Positions 6,633-13,041 of a DNA stretch of 14,409 nucleotides are shown here, in pieces. The translations under genes were made by a program, and so were the position numbers. The DNA comes from Candidatus Omnitrophota bacterium (lineage in GTDB: Bacteria; Omnitrophota; Gorgyraeia; Duberdicusellales; 4484-171): the NCBI GenBank assembly GCA_021735105.1, contig JAIPHS010000016.1, positions 1 to 14,409 on the forward strand, given 5' to 3'. The notes under the pieces were generated by a model, which was not told the DNA's origin, ran no database searches, and worked only from the letters and a program-made list of their open reading frames with translations. How positions within the stretch are numbered: the first letter of the stretch is position 1; every line of letters begins with the position of its first letter.

Positions 6633-7784
6633 ATGCTAACAACACACAAACGTACTTTCTTTTTTCTAGCTAGCTTGGCCTTTATTCTTTCTTTTAGTGT
6701 TCAGGCTACAGCAGCGCTTTTACCTACTTTAGCAGAATATTTCAACCAAGATCCGGTTAAAGTCGGTAAGTTAATTTGGATTTACATGCTTCCTTATGGG
6801 TTGTGCGCTCTAATCTGGAGTCCTTTAAGTAGAAAATTCTCTCTAAAAAGAATTCTTCTTTTTTGCTTGGCATTTTTTTCTTGCTCTGCTTTGGTGGTTA
6901 CTTTTTCATTTCATTTATTAGCTGCTTTTTTGGGCCGGTTAGGTATGGGGATATTTGGTTCGGCGTTGATACCTTTGAGTTTGATTGCTATTGGTAAAGA
7001 GTGTGATAATAAAGAACGGCCTAAACATGTTGGTTTATTTTTTTCAATTGGTTTTGGGTCAGGGCTCATCGGAGTTTTTTTAAGCGGAATTTTACCCTGG
7101 AGATTTATTTATGGAATTCCCGCTTGTTTAGGGATAGCAGCTTTATTTTTTGGTATAAAGTATCTAGATAGTCATGACTATCGGGGTAAGTTTAAGATTA
7201 GTTATTTTGCTACATTTAAAGATAAAAGCGCATTAAGGTTATTTTCCTTTATCTTTATTTTAAGTTTCTTTTATCATAGCATTCATCAGTGGTTAGGAGT
7301 ATATTTAGTTCAAAAATACTCTTTTAACCAATTTTTGGTAAGTTTAACTTTAACTATTTCAGCGATAGCTGCAATTTTTTCTGAAAGTATCGGAGGGTTT
7401 TTATCGGCTCGGTTTGGTTCATCCAACATTGCTTCATTAGGGCTTTTGAGCATGTTTTTATTTTTATTTTTTTCTTTAGCTATTGGCATGCCGCAAGCAA
7501 TATTTTTTCTGATTATTTTCTGGGGTATGGGTTGGGCTTTTAATCATGTGGGCTTATCATCATATTTAACCGGGCTTCCCGATAAGTATTTACGTGATGC
7601 ATCTAGTTTAAATAGCTCTTTAAGGTTTATTTCAGGAGGTTTGGGAACTTATTTTGGCGGAAAGATTATCTCTAAGGTGGGGTTTTCAGCTCATTTTATA
7701 ACTGTAGGAATTTTAATTTTAATTATAGCAGTTTTAATTAAAAAAACTTTAATAGTTAATAAACCTAAAAAAGGTATTTGCTGA
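6633..7784 (+). CDS. MFS transporter, probable product exporter
   Basis: This 383-residue hydrophobic protein is predicted to span the inner membrane about 11-12 times, as in the major facilitator superfamily. The loop after the second helix contains 'SPLSRKFSLKRIL' (near residues 63-75), a version of MFS motif A, and there is a second-half repeat around 'GGFLSARFGSSNIASLG'. It uses the proton gradient to move small molecules, most often outward for members of the AraJ/Bcr-like drug efflux type it resembles. The ATG lies one base after the aromatase/cyclase stop, so it is translated from the same message. Its position inside the polyketide block suggests export of the product or self-protection, but the substrate cannot be read from the sequence. 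Confidence 0.88.
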   Translation: MLTTHKRTFFFLASLAFILSFSVQATAALLPTLAEYFNQDPVKVGKLIWIYMLPYGLCALIWSPLSRKFSLKRILLFCLAFFSCSALVVTFSFHLLAAFLGRLGMGIFGSALIPLSLIAIGKECDNKERPKHVGLFFSIGFGSGLIGVFLSGILPWRFIYGIPACLGIAALFFGIKYLDSHDYRGKFKISYFATFKDKSALRLFSFIFILSFFYHSIHQWLGVYLVQKYSFNQFLVSLTLTISAIAAIFSESIGGFLSARFGSSNIASLGLLSMFLFLFFSLAIGMPQAIFFLIIFWGMGWAFNHVGLSSYLTGLPDKYLRDASSLNSSLRFISGGLGTYFGGKIISKVGFSAHFITVGILILIIAVLIKKTLIVNKPKKGIC

Positions 7785-7812
7785 ATAATAACATTTTTAA
7801 TGGGAGGATGGT

Positions 7813-8574
7813 ATGGGTAATTTAAAAGGTAAAATTGCGCTTGTAACCGGTGCTACAGGCGGTATTGGTAAAGATATAGTTAAAGGACTAGTAGATAAAA
7901 AAATAAAACTTATATTAGCTGGACGTAACCAAGAAAAATTAAAAGTTTTGGAAGAAGAATTTTCTAGCTTTTCTGAAATTATTACAGTTAGGTGTGATGT
8001 TACCAAAAAAGAAGATTTAGAAAATTTAGTTAATAAAGCCAAAGATAAATTTGGCAAAATTGATATCTTAATTAACGGGGCTGGGGTATCAAGCCAGCAT
8101 CCTTTTTGGAACCAACCTAAAGAAGATATAGAAAAAATTATCTGGACTAACTATTATAGCTACGTAATGTTGTCAAGGATGGTTGTGCCGATTATGAAAG
8201 AAAACAATTTTGGCCATATTGTAAATATTACCTCTGGATCTGTAATGGTTGATCCGCCGCCAAGAAATTTTATTGTCTATACTTCCCTAAAGGTAGCATT
8301 ACGCAGCTTTGCAAAAGGCCTTTTTTGGGAGATGCGTGATTTCGGGATAAAAGTTACTTCTGTTTTTCCAGGAGTAACCCGGACTTCTTTAACTGGGAAA
8401 CTAAAAAATGTTTCTCCGGAGAGGTTGATTGAACCAAAAGTAGTAGCTGATACAGTGGTGTTTGCCTTGGCTCAGCCATTAAATGTCTGTCCAATTGAAC
8501 TTGCTGTGATAAATCAACAAACACCTTGGACAAAACCGGTTATTCCATTTAAGCAGGATCATCCTGATAAATGA
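7813..8574 (+). CDS. Short-chain dehydrogenase/reductase, probable polyketide ketoreductase
   Basis: This 253-residue classical SDR has the cofactor motif TGATGGIG at residues 12-19, 'NGAG' at 88-91 and the catalytic tetrad N113, S143, Y156 and K160 ('YTSLK'). 'GRN' at 37-39 after the second strand favours NADP(H). FabG-type and type II polyketide ketoreductases (such as ActIII) share this build and reduce one keto group of the ACP-bound chain, often at C9, before cyclisation. A ribosome binding site GGGAGG lies 5 bases before the ATG. Neighbouring ketosynthases and cyclases support the ketoreductase assignment. The C-terminus is slightly longer than in FabG and its final residues ('PVIPFKQDHPDK') are unfamiliar. 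A general SDR acting on another substrate cannot be excluded. Confidence 0.88.
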   Translation: MGNLKGKIALVTGATGGIGKDIVKGLVDKKIKLILAGRNQEKLKVLEEEFSSFSEIITVRCDVTKKEDLENLVNKAKDKFGKIDILINGAGVSSQHPFWNQPKEDIEKIIWTNYYSYVMLSRMVVPIMKENNFGHIVNITSGSVMVDPPPRNFIVYTSLKVALRSFAKGLFWEMRDFGIKVTSVFPGVTRTSLTGKLKNVSPERLIEPKVVADTVVFALAQPLNVCPIELAVINQQTPWTKPVIPFKQDHPDK

Positions 8575-8591
8575 TAATTGATAATTTATAA

Positions 8592-8638
8592 TTAGGGATA
8601 AGGATTTAATTTTTATCACTTAATCCTAAAAGAGGAGG
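8592..8638 (+). repeat. Imperfect inverted-repeat leader before the radical SAM gene
   Basis: TTAGGGATAAG (8592-8602) and CTTAATCCTAA (8619-8629) are near-complementary, with mismatches, and flank a T-rich loop. The right arm plus ribosome binding site (8615-8638) repeats, with one base deleted, the end of the spacer at 6146-6170 before the aromatase/cyclase gene. The upstream part (8572-8590) is a run of TGATAATT-like units. The hairpin would end just before the GAGGAGG ribosome binding site and so could influence translation. There is no clear T-tract terminator. Confidence 0.6.
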
Positions 8639-8642
8639 AAAA

Positions 8643-10103
8643 ATGAAAGTATTATTTGTAACCCCTAAAACTGGAGCTTGGGCAACTCATGGAAAGCATC
8701 TAGGTCCTAACCAACTTTATGCTCAATGGGCAGCATTTATTAGAGAGAAGGGTTTTAATGACCTAGAAGTGCTTGATTGCCGGGCTCATGAGATAGAGAT
8801 GGATAAAATGTTTGAGTTAATAAAAGAAAAAAATCCGGAAGTAGTAGTAATTGGAGACATGCTTCATTCCTATGGCGGATTTGGGATTATCCACTATTTT
8901 CTAAAAACAGCTCAAAGGATAAAAAATATTTTACCTGATACAAAGATAATCTTTGGAGGGCTCTGGTTTTCATCTATGCCTAAATATTCTTTGGAAAAAT
9001 ATCCTTTTATTGATTATGTGGTTATGGCTGAAGAAGTTGCTTTTGCTGAATTACTTACCTATATTCAAAATGGTGAAGCTGCTGCTGATATAGCAGGGGT
9101 TGCGTCTCGCCAAAATGGAAAAGTTGTGCTTGGGCCGCACAGGACTTTGCAAAAAGACCTAGATTCACTTCCCTTGCCGGCTTATGATTTATTCCCCATG
9201 GAAAAATATGTGGGACATACTTACTGGAAGCCATTTGTTGAAATGGTAACTTCTCGCGGTTGTCCTTCTGCTTGTACTTTTTGTTATGAATGGGATCAAT
9301 ATGACCCAAGGCATCCTGAAGATTTCTTAAGTTGGAGGGCTAAATCACCAGAGAAAGTCATTGAAGAGTTAGAACTTCTTCATCATCAGTATGGGGTTAA
9401 AGTTGTTGTAATCCAAGATGATAACTTTAATGTTAGTCCGAAAAGAGTTGAAAAATTTTGTAAAATGAAACTTGCCAAAAAAAATCCTATTAAGTGGGTT
9501 TCACTAGGAAGAGCGGTTGATTGGACTAATTGCGAACATATTTTACCGCTGATGAAAGAATCAGGATTATTTATGGGAGTTTTTGGAATTGAGGTAACTA
9601 CAAAAGAAGAATTAAAGCAAATTGCAAAAGGAATTACTATTGATCAAATAAAGAAAACAATTGATATATTAAGGAGCCAGGATATAGCTATTGTTGCCGA
9701 TATTATGATGGGGTTTGATGAGGATACAGAAGCTAAAATTAAAAACCGGTATGAATTCACCGATGAAGTTGACCCTGACATTCTTTGGATAGGATATGTA
9801 ACTCCTGCGCCTAATTCACCTATTTGGCGGCAAAGAGTTAAGCGGGGTGAGTTAAACCCTGAGACAATAGATTTTTTAAAGTGGGATTTTCTTCATCCGG
9901 TTATGTCAACTAAACATTTATCTATAGAAGATTATGGAAGGTTAGGTTCATGGTGTATGCGTGAATTTTATTCAAAACCGGGCAGAATCCAACGGATAAT
10001 GACCAGTAATTTTGATCAATTAGCTAAACTTTGTTTTCAAGATGTTATGAAAGGTGTAACAAAATGGGAAGAAGGTGCGGTAAAGGGCGAAAAACACGTT
10101 TAA
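8643..10103 (+). CDS. B12-binding-domain radical SAM enzyme, BchE-like architecture
   Basis: This 486-residue protein has an N-terminal Rossmann-like cobalamin-binding domain (about residues 1-150) and a radical SAM barrel with the 4Fe-4S motif C207-x3-C211-x2-C214 in 'SRGCPSACTFC'. Its arrangement, including 'DDNF', 'GVFGIEVTTKEELKQI.KG', 'MMGFDEDTEAKI' and a C-terminal 'HPVMSTKHLSIEDYGRL' tail, recalls BchE, the anaerobic Mg-protoporphyrin ester cyclase that uses water-derived oxygen. B12 radical SAM enzymes also methylate unactivated carbons or phosphorus. The reaction uses S-adenosylmethionine and releases 5'-deoxyadenosine or S-adenosylhomocysteine; all such enzymes are oxygen-sensitive, which fits an anaerobic host. 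The 'GAWATHGKHLGPNQLYAQWAAF' opening is distinctive. It has a strong RBS, GAGGAGG. Inferred role: tailoring of the polyketide (oxygenation, C-methylation or ring formation). The exact reaction cannot be told from sequence. Confidence 0.9.
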   Translation: MKVLFVTPKTGAWATHGKHLGPNQLYAQWAAFIREKGFNDLEVLDCRAHEIEMDKMFELIKEKNPEVVVIGDMLHSYGGFGIIHYFLKTAQRIKNILPDTKIIFGGLWFSSMPKYSLEKYPFIDYVVMAEEVAFAELLTYIQNGEAAADIAGVASRQNGKVVLGPHRTLQKDLDSLPLPAYDLFPMEKYVGHTYWKPFVEMVTSRGCPSACTFCYEWDQYDPRHPEDFLSWRAKSPEKVIEELELLHHQYGVKVVVIQDDNFNVSPKRVEKFCKMKLAKKNPIKWVSLGRAVDWTNCEHILPLMKESGLFMGVFGIEVTTKEELKQIAKGITIDQIKKTIDILRSQDIAIVADIMMGFDEDTEAKIKNRYEFTDEVDPDILWIGYVTPAPNSPIWRQRVKRGELNPETIDFLKWDFLHPVMSTKHLSIEDYGRLGSWCMREFYSKPGRIQRIMTSNFDQLAKLCFQDVMKGVTKWEEGAVKGEKHV

Positions 10104-10110
10104 ATAAGTA

Positions 10111-10184
10111 AACGAGTAGATGTGTATATGCGTATATGAGATGAATTAATTTTACACATCAACCCATATACTCATATACACGTT
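10111..10184. repeat. Imperfect palindrome built of short repeated units
   Basis: The 97-base spacer (10104-10200) contains several complementary pairs: GATGTGTA (10119-10126) with TACACATC (10153-10160), GTGTATATG...GAG (10122-10140) with CTCATATACAC (10171-10181), and AACG (10111) with CGTT (10181-10184). Each arm consists of degenerate GTATATGAG-like units. It resembles the spacers at 6087 and 8592 in design but not in sequence. No promoter or ribosome binding site is obvious in it, and no ribosome binding site precedes the next ATG. Confidence 0.6.
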
Positions 10185-10200
10185 AACCTTATACGAAATT

Positions 10201-11085
10201 ATGATTTACGATGCACATATTCACTTTATTCCCAAAGAGATCTCTGACCAGACTTCTTTTTATAAAGGTGTTTGGGCTGACAAAAGTAAACTTTTTTCTT
10301 ATCTTGAACAAAACGATATTGAAAAAGCATTACTTACCTATCCTTCTACAGATGCTCATCTTCAACTAGAGCAGAAGAAGGTTTGTCAAATTTATAATAA
10401 AGCTCAAGAAGAGCTGATTAAGGAAAATCCAAAAATAGTTGCTGTTGGCCTTCTTAATTTAGAGTCGATAGAACAAATATCTGAACAAGTTAAAAATTTA
10501 TCCGAAAGAGGTTTTAGGGCTTTAAATCTTTCTTCAAGCTATCAGGGTAGGTTTTTAGTAGAAGAACTAACTCCTTTATTTAAGGCAGCCCAAGAGTTTA
10601 GACTTCCAATATTTATCCATCCTCAAACTATCAATCCAATTGGTTTTGAGCGGGTAGATGATCCTCTTCTTATGCCGGTCCTAGAGTATAGTTTTGATTC
10701 ATCTATGTTTATGGGCCTGCTTATGACCAAAGGAATATTACAGAAATTTGAAGTTGATTTTATATTTTCTTCACTGGGCGGGATAATGCCTTTTTTAAAA
10801 AACAGGTTTGATCGCGTCTATACAATGTTAAGAAAAAGAGAGATAGTCAAAGACCTAGGAGATTTACCTTCAGAGATTTTAAAAAAAGTTTATGTTGATA
10901 CCTCAGGAGCGTCTTTAGAAAATATTAAAATGGCTCTTGATTTTTTCGGCCCTGATCATATTCTTTGGGGTTCGGATTATCCGGTTAATCCACCGGTAGC
11001 TAAAAATTTAGAAAAATTAGATAAGTTAGGAGAGTTAAAAAATAAAATTGTTTATCAAAACTTTAAACAGTTGTTTAGATTATGA
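10201..11085 (+). CDS. ACMSD-like amidohydrolase (PF04909), possible decarboxylase, one ligand replaced
   Basis: This 294-residue TIM-barrel protein has the amidohydrolase_2 pattern: 'DAHIHF' with H6 and H8, 'IHPQT' with H140, 'SSLGGIMPFLKNR' near 190-202 and 'WGSDYP' with D259. Relatives include ACMSD, gamma-resorcylate decarboxylase and other zinc enzymes that decarboxylate or hydrolyse aromatic and dicarboxylic acids. Odd: the fourth conserved His, normally in 'H(L/G)GG..P', is S191 here, so a metal ligand/proton donor is missing and activity may be changed. In the context of an aromatic polyketide pathway a decarboxylase or lactone hydrolase role is attractive but inferred. The start lacks a Shine-Dalgarno sequence, yet 'MIYDAHIH' is the usual N-terminus. 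The stop overlaps the next start (ATGA at 11082). Confidence 0.82.
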   Translation: MIYDAHIHFIPKEISDQTSFYKGVWADKSKLFSYLEQNDIEKALLTYPSTDAHLQLEQKKVCQIYNKAQEELIKENPKIVAVGLLNLESIEQISEQVKNLSERGFRALNLSSSYQGRFLVEELTPLFKAAQEFRLPIFIHPQTINPIGFERVDDPLLMPVLEYSFDSSMFMGLLMTKGILQKFEVDFIFSSLGGIMPFLKNRFDRVYTMLRKREIVKDLGDLPSEILKKVYVDTSGASLENIKMALDFFGPDHILWGSDYPVNPPVAKNLEKLDKLGELKNKIVYQNFKQLFRL

Positions 11086-12026
11086 GTAAGCTAAAGTTTT
11101 CACCTTTATTTTGGCCGGTTAAATTTAAAAAAGATTATCTTTTGGTTTTGGATGAAACTAAATTACCTAAAAAAACTGCTTATATAAAAGTTAAAAATTA
11201 TCAGCAGGCAGCTTCAGCAATAAAAGCCATGAAGACAAGAGCGGTAGGCCAGGTTTTACTGGTTCTTTATACTTTTATAATTACCTATCGCAGGTATAAA
11301 GGGAAAAAAACTTTAGATTATAAAATAAAACAGGCAGCTGAAGCTTTTAATTTAGCCAGGCCCACTTTATCTTTTAGTTATTTAACTGATATGGTTTTAG
11401 CTTGGCAAGCGGCAGGCTTTTCTCTTGAAGAAAAGATTTTAGGGTTTTTAGAATTATTAAAAGAAAAGCGAATCAGCCAGGCCCAACAAGTTAGCCGGTT
11501 GATTGATTCAAAAGATACAATTTTAACTCATTGCAATTTAAGCGGGCTTATCCCTTTAGTGGGCAGTTTTTGCCACAATCAGGGTAAGAGGGTTAGTTTT
11601 TTTGTTACAGAAACACGTCCTTATTTACAAGGAGTTCGCTTAACGGCGTGGGAGTTGTCGAAAGGAGGGTTTGAGACAACAGTTATTTGCGATAATATGG
11701 TAGCTCAAGTTATGAAAGAAGGAAAAATAAAAAAGATAGTTGTTGGTGCGGATAATTTAGCCAAAAACGGCGATATCGCTAATAAAGTAGGAACATATCA
11801 GATAGCTTTATTAGCTAAGCAATTTAAGATTCCTTTTTATGTAGTTTGTCCCCCCAGCTCTAAGGCTAAAGGAGGAGAGGATATTAAAATTGAGATAAGG
11901 CCGGATAAAGAGTTATTTAAAATAGGAACTCAAACCATTGCTCCTTCCGGCATAAAAGGGTATTATCCGGCTTTTGATATTACTCCAAATAATTTAATTA
12001 GTAAACATATTTATATGGGGGTTTAG
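11082..12026 (+). CDS. MtnA/DrdI-like sugar-1-phosphate isomerase (eIF2B-related)
   Basis: This 314-residue protein matches the methylthioribose-1-phosphate isomerase family: 'LDETKLP' (23-29), 'THCN' with catalytic C151, 'TETRPYLQGVRLTAWEL' (176-192), 'GADNLAKNGDIANKVGTY' with catalytic D224, and 'PFYVVCP'. These enzymes convert methylthioribose-1-phosphate or 5-deoxyribose-1-phosphate to the ribulose form; the second activity is part of 5'-deoxyadenosine salvage (DrdI) and the DHAP shunt. The usual N-terminal RGAPAIG phosphate-binding segment is degenerate here ('TRAVGQVLL'), so substrate range may differ from MtnA. The ATGA overlap with the amidohydrolase and immediate contact with the aldolase gene place it in one transcript. 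Co-location with an aldolase, rather than the rest of the methionine salvage genes, favours the DHAP-shunt role. Confidence 0.85.
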   Translation: MSKLKFSPLFWPVKFKKDYLLVLDETKLPKKTAYIKVKNYQQAASAIKAMKTRAVGQVLLVLYTFIITYRRYKGKKTLDYKIKQAAEAFNLARPTLSFSYLTDMVLAWQAAGFSLEEKILGFLELLKEKRISQAQQVSRLIDSKDTILTHCNLSGLIPLVGSFCHNQGKRVSFFVTETRPYLQGVRLTAWELSKGGFETTVICDNMVAQVMKEGKIKKIVVGADNLAKNGDIANKVGTYQIALLAKQFKIPFYVVCPPSSKAKGGEDIKIEIRPDKELFKIGTQTIAPSGIKGYYPAFDITPNNLISKHIYMGV

Positions 12027-13040
12027 ATGTTTAATCAAGAAAAAAAATCAGCAGAAAAAATTATTAATATCGGCAAGCGCCTTTATCAGCGTAACCTTGT
12101 TGTTGCAAGTTCAGGAAATATCAGCTTAAAATTATCTGGCCGAAAGATTCTTATTACCGGGGCCCAAACACAACTAGGTGACCTGCAATTTTCTGATATA
12201 GTAAAAGTAGATATTTCAAATAATAAAACAGAAAATCAAACTACTCCTTCTTCAGAACTCCCTTTGCATAGCTTAGTCTATAAGAATTTTAAAACAAAAG
12301 TAGTTTTGCACTGTCATCCACCCTTGGTTAACGGTTACTTTGCAGTTAATCAAAAATTAGAAGCGCTTAGTTTTGAAACTAGATTTTATTTAGGTGACGT
12401 TCCGGTGGTAAAACAAGACACCCCTACAGTCACCAATCCAGATGAAGTTATTGAGGCCTTGAAGCTATCAAATATTGTGGTTTTAAAAAATCATGGGGTA
12501 ATTGCTATGGCTGATGATTTTCTTAAAGCTCTGGCTTTAATAGAAACTTTAGAGGAAGCAGTTAAAACAGCAGTTGTAGCTAAAATTTTCAATAAAGAAA
12601 AAGTCAAAAACTTTAATCCAGAAATTAAGAAAAATCAAACTAAAGAAAGCCAACAAGAATATCCTATGCTTTCTAAAGGCCACATTGAGGCAATAGTTGA
12701 TTTAGTCAACCAAGATGATTTTATTGCAAAAAAAGGCAAAGAACTTGACTTAACAGTTGAGCTGGCTATTAAACTTTCTGATTCAGATAAGGCTTATAAA
12801 TTTATTTGGGATCAAGGCAAGATTAAAGAACTTCAGTTTGATGCAGAAGCCCCTTTTATAATCTCTGCTTCAGCTGATATCTGGAAAGAAGTTTTCCTGG
12901 GCCATCTTGACCCCTTTGTTGCAGTTACCCAAGGCAAGATGAGCTTAGACGGCCAATTGGGCCAGTTGTCCAAATGGTATGTTCCTTTTTCAAGATTATT
13001 TGAAATATTTAAACAGGTGAAGTTTAAGGAGTCGGAATAA
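12027..13040 (+). CDS. Class II (fuculose-type) aldolase fused to an SCP2-like domain
   Basis: Residues 1-205 form a class II aldolase/epimerase domain: 'SSGNIS' (28-33), 'SSELPLH' with catalytic E77, zinc ligands H95 and H97 in 'HCHPP', and H156 in 'KNHGVI'. These equal E73, H92, H94 and H155 of FucA. The domain splits sugar-1-phosphates into DHAP and an aldehyde; acting on 5-deoxyribulose-1-phosphate it would give acetaldehyde. After a polar linker (about 200-215), residues 216-335 resemble an SCP2/sterol carrier domain, with 'DPFVAVTQGKMSLDGQLGQL' like the family's 'GK..L.G' core. SCP2 domains bind hydrophobic ligands, and I do not know this fusion from characterised aldolases, which are about 210-220 residues long. 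The ATG follows the isomerase stop with no gap, and 337 residues are encoded without interruption. Confidence 0.82.
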   Translation: MFNQEKKSAEKIINIGKRLYQRNLVVASSGNISLKLSGRKILITGAQTQLGDLQFSDIVKVDISNNKTENQTTPSSELPLHSLVYKNFKTKVVLHCHPPLVNGYFAVNQKLEALSFETRFYLGDVPVVKQDTPTVTNPDEVIEALKLSNIVVLKNHGVIAMADDFLKALALIETLEEAVKTAVVAKIFNKEKVKNFNPEIKKNQTKESQQEYPMLSKGHIEAIVDLVNQDDFIAKKGKELDLTVELAIKLSDSDKAYKFIWDQGKIKELQFDAEAPFIISASADIWKEVFLGHLDPFVAVTQGKMSLDGQLGQLSKWYVPFSRLFEIFKQVKFKESE

Positions 13041-13041
13041 G

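Noticed and set aside
8572..8642. Riboswitch (for example cobalamin) before the radical SAM gene
   Set aside because: The spacer is only 68 bases, too short for a cobalamin riboswitch, and no B12-box-like sequence was found.
11082..12026. Translation initiation factor eIF-2B subunit
   Set aside because: The protein has the MtnA/DrdI catalytic Cys and Asp and the ETRPYLQG..LTAWEL motif, so it is a sugar-phosphate isomerase; bacterial members labelled eIF-2B are usually misnamed.
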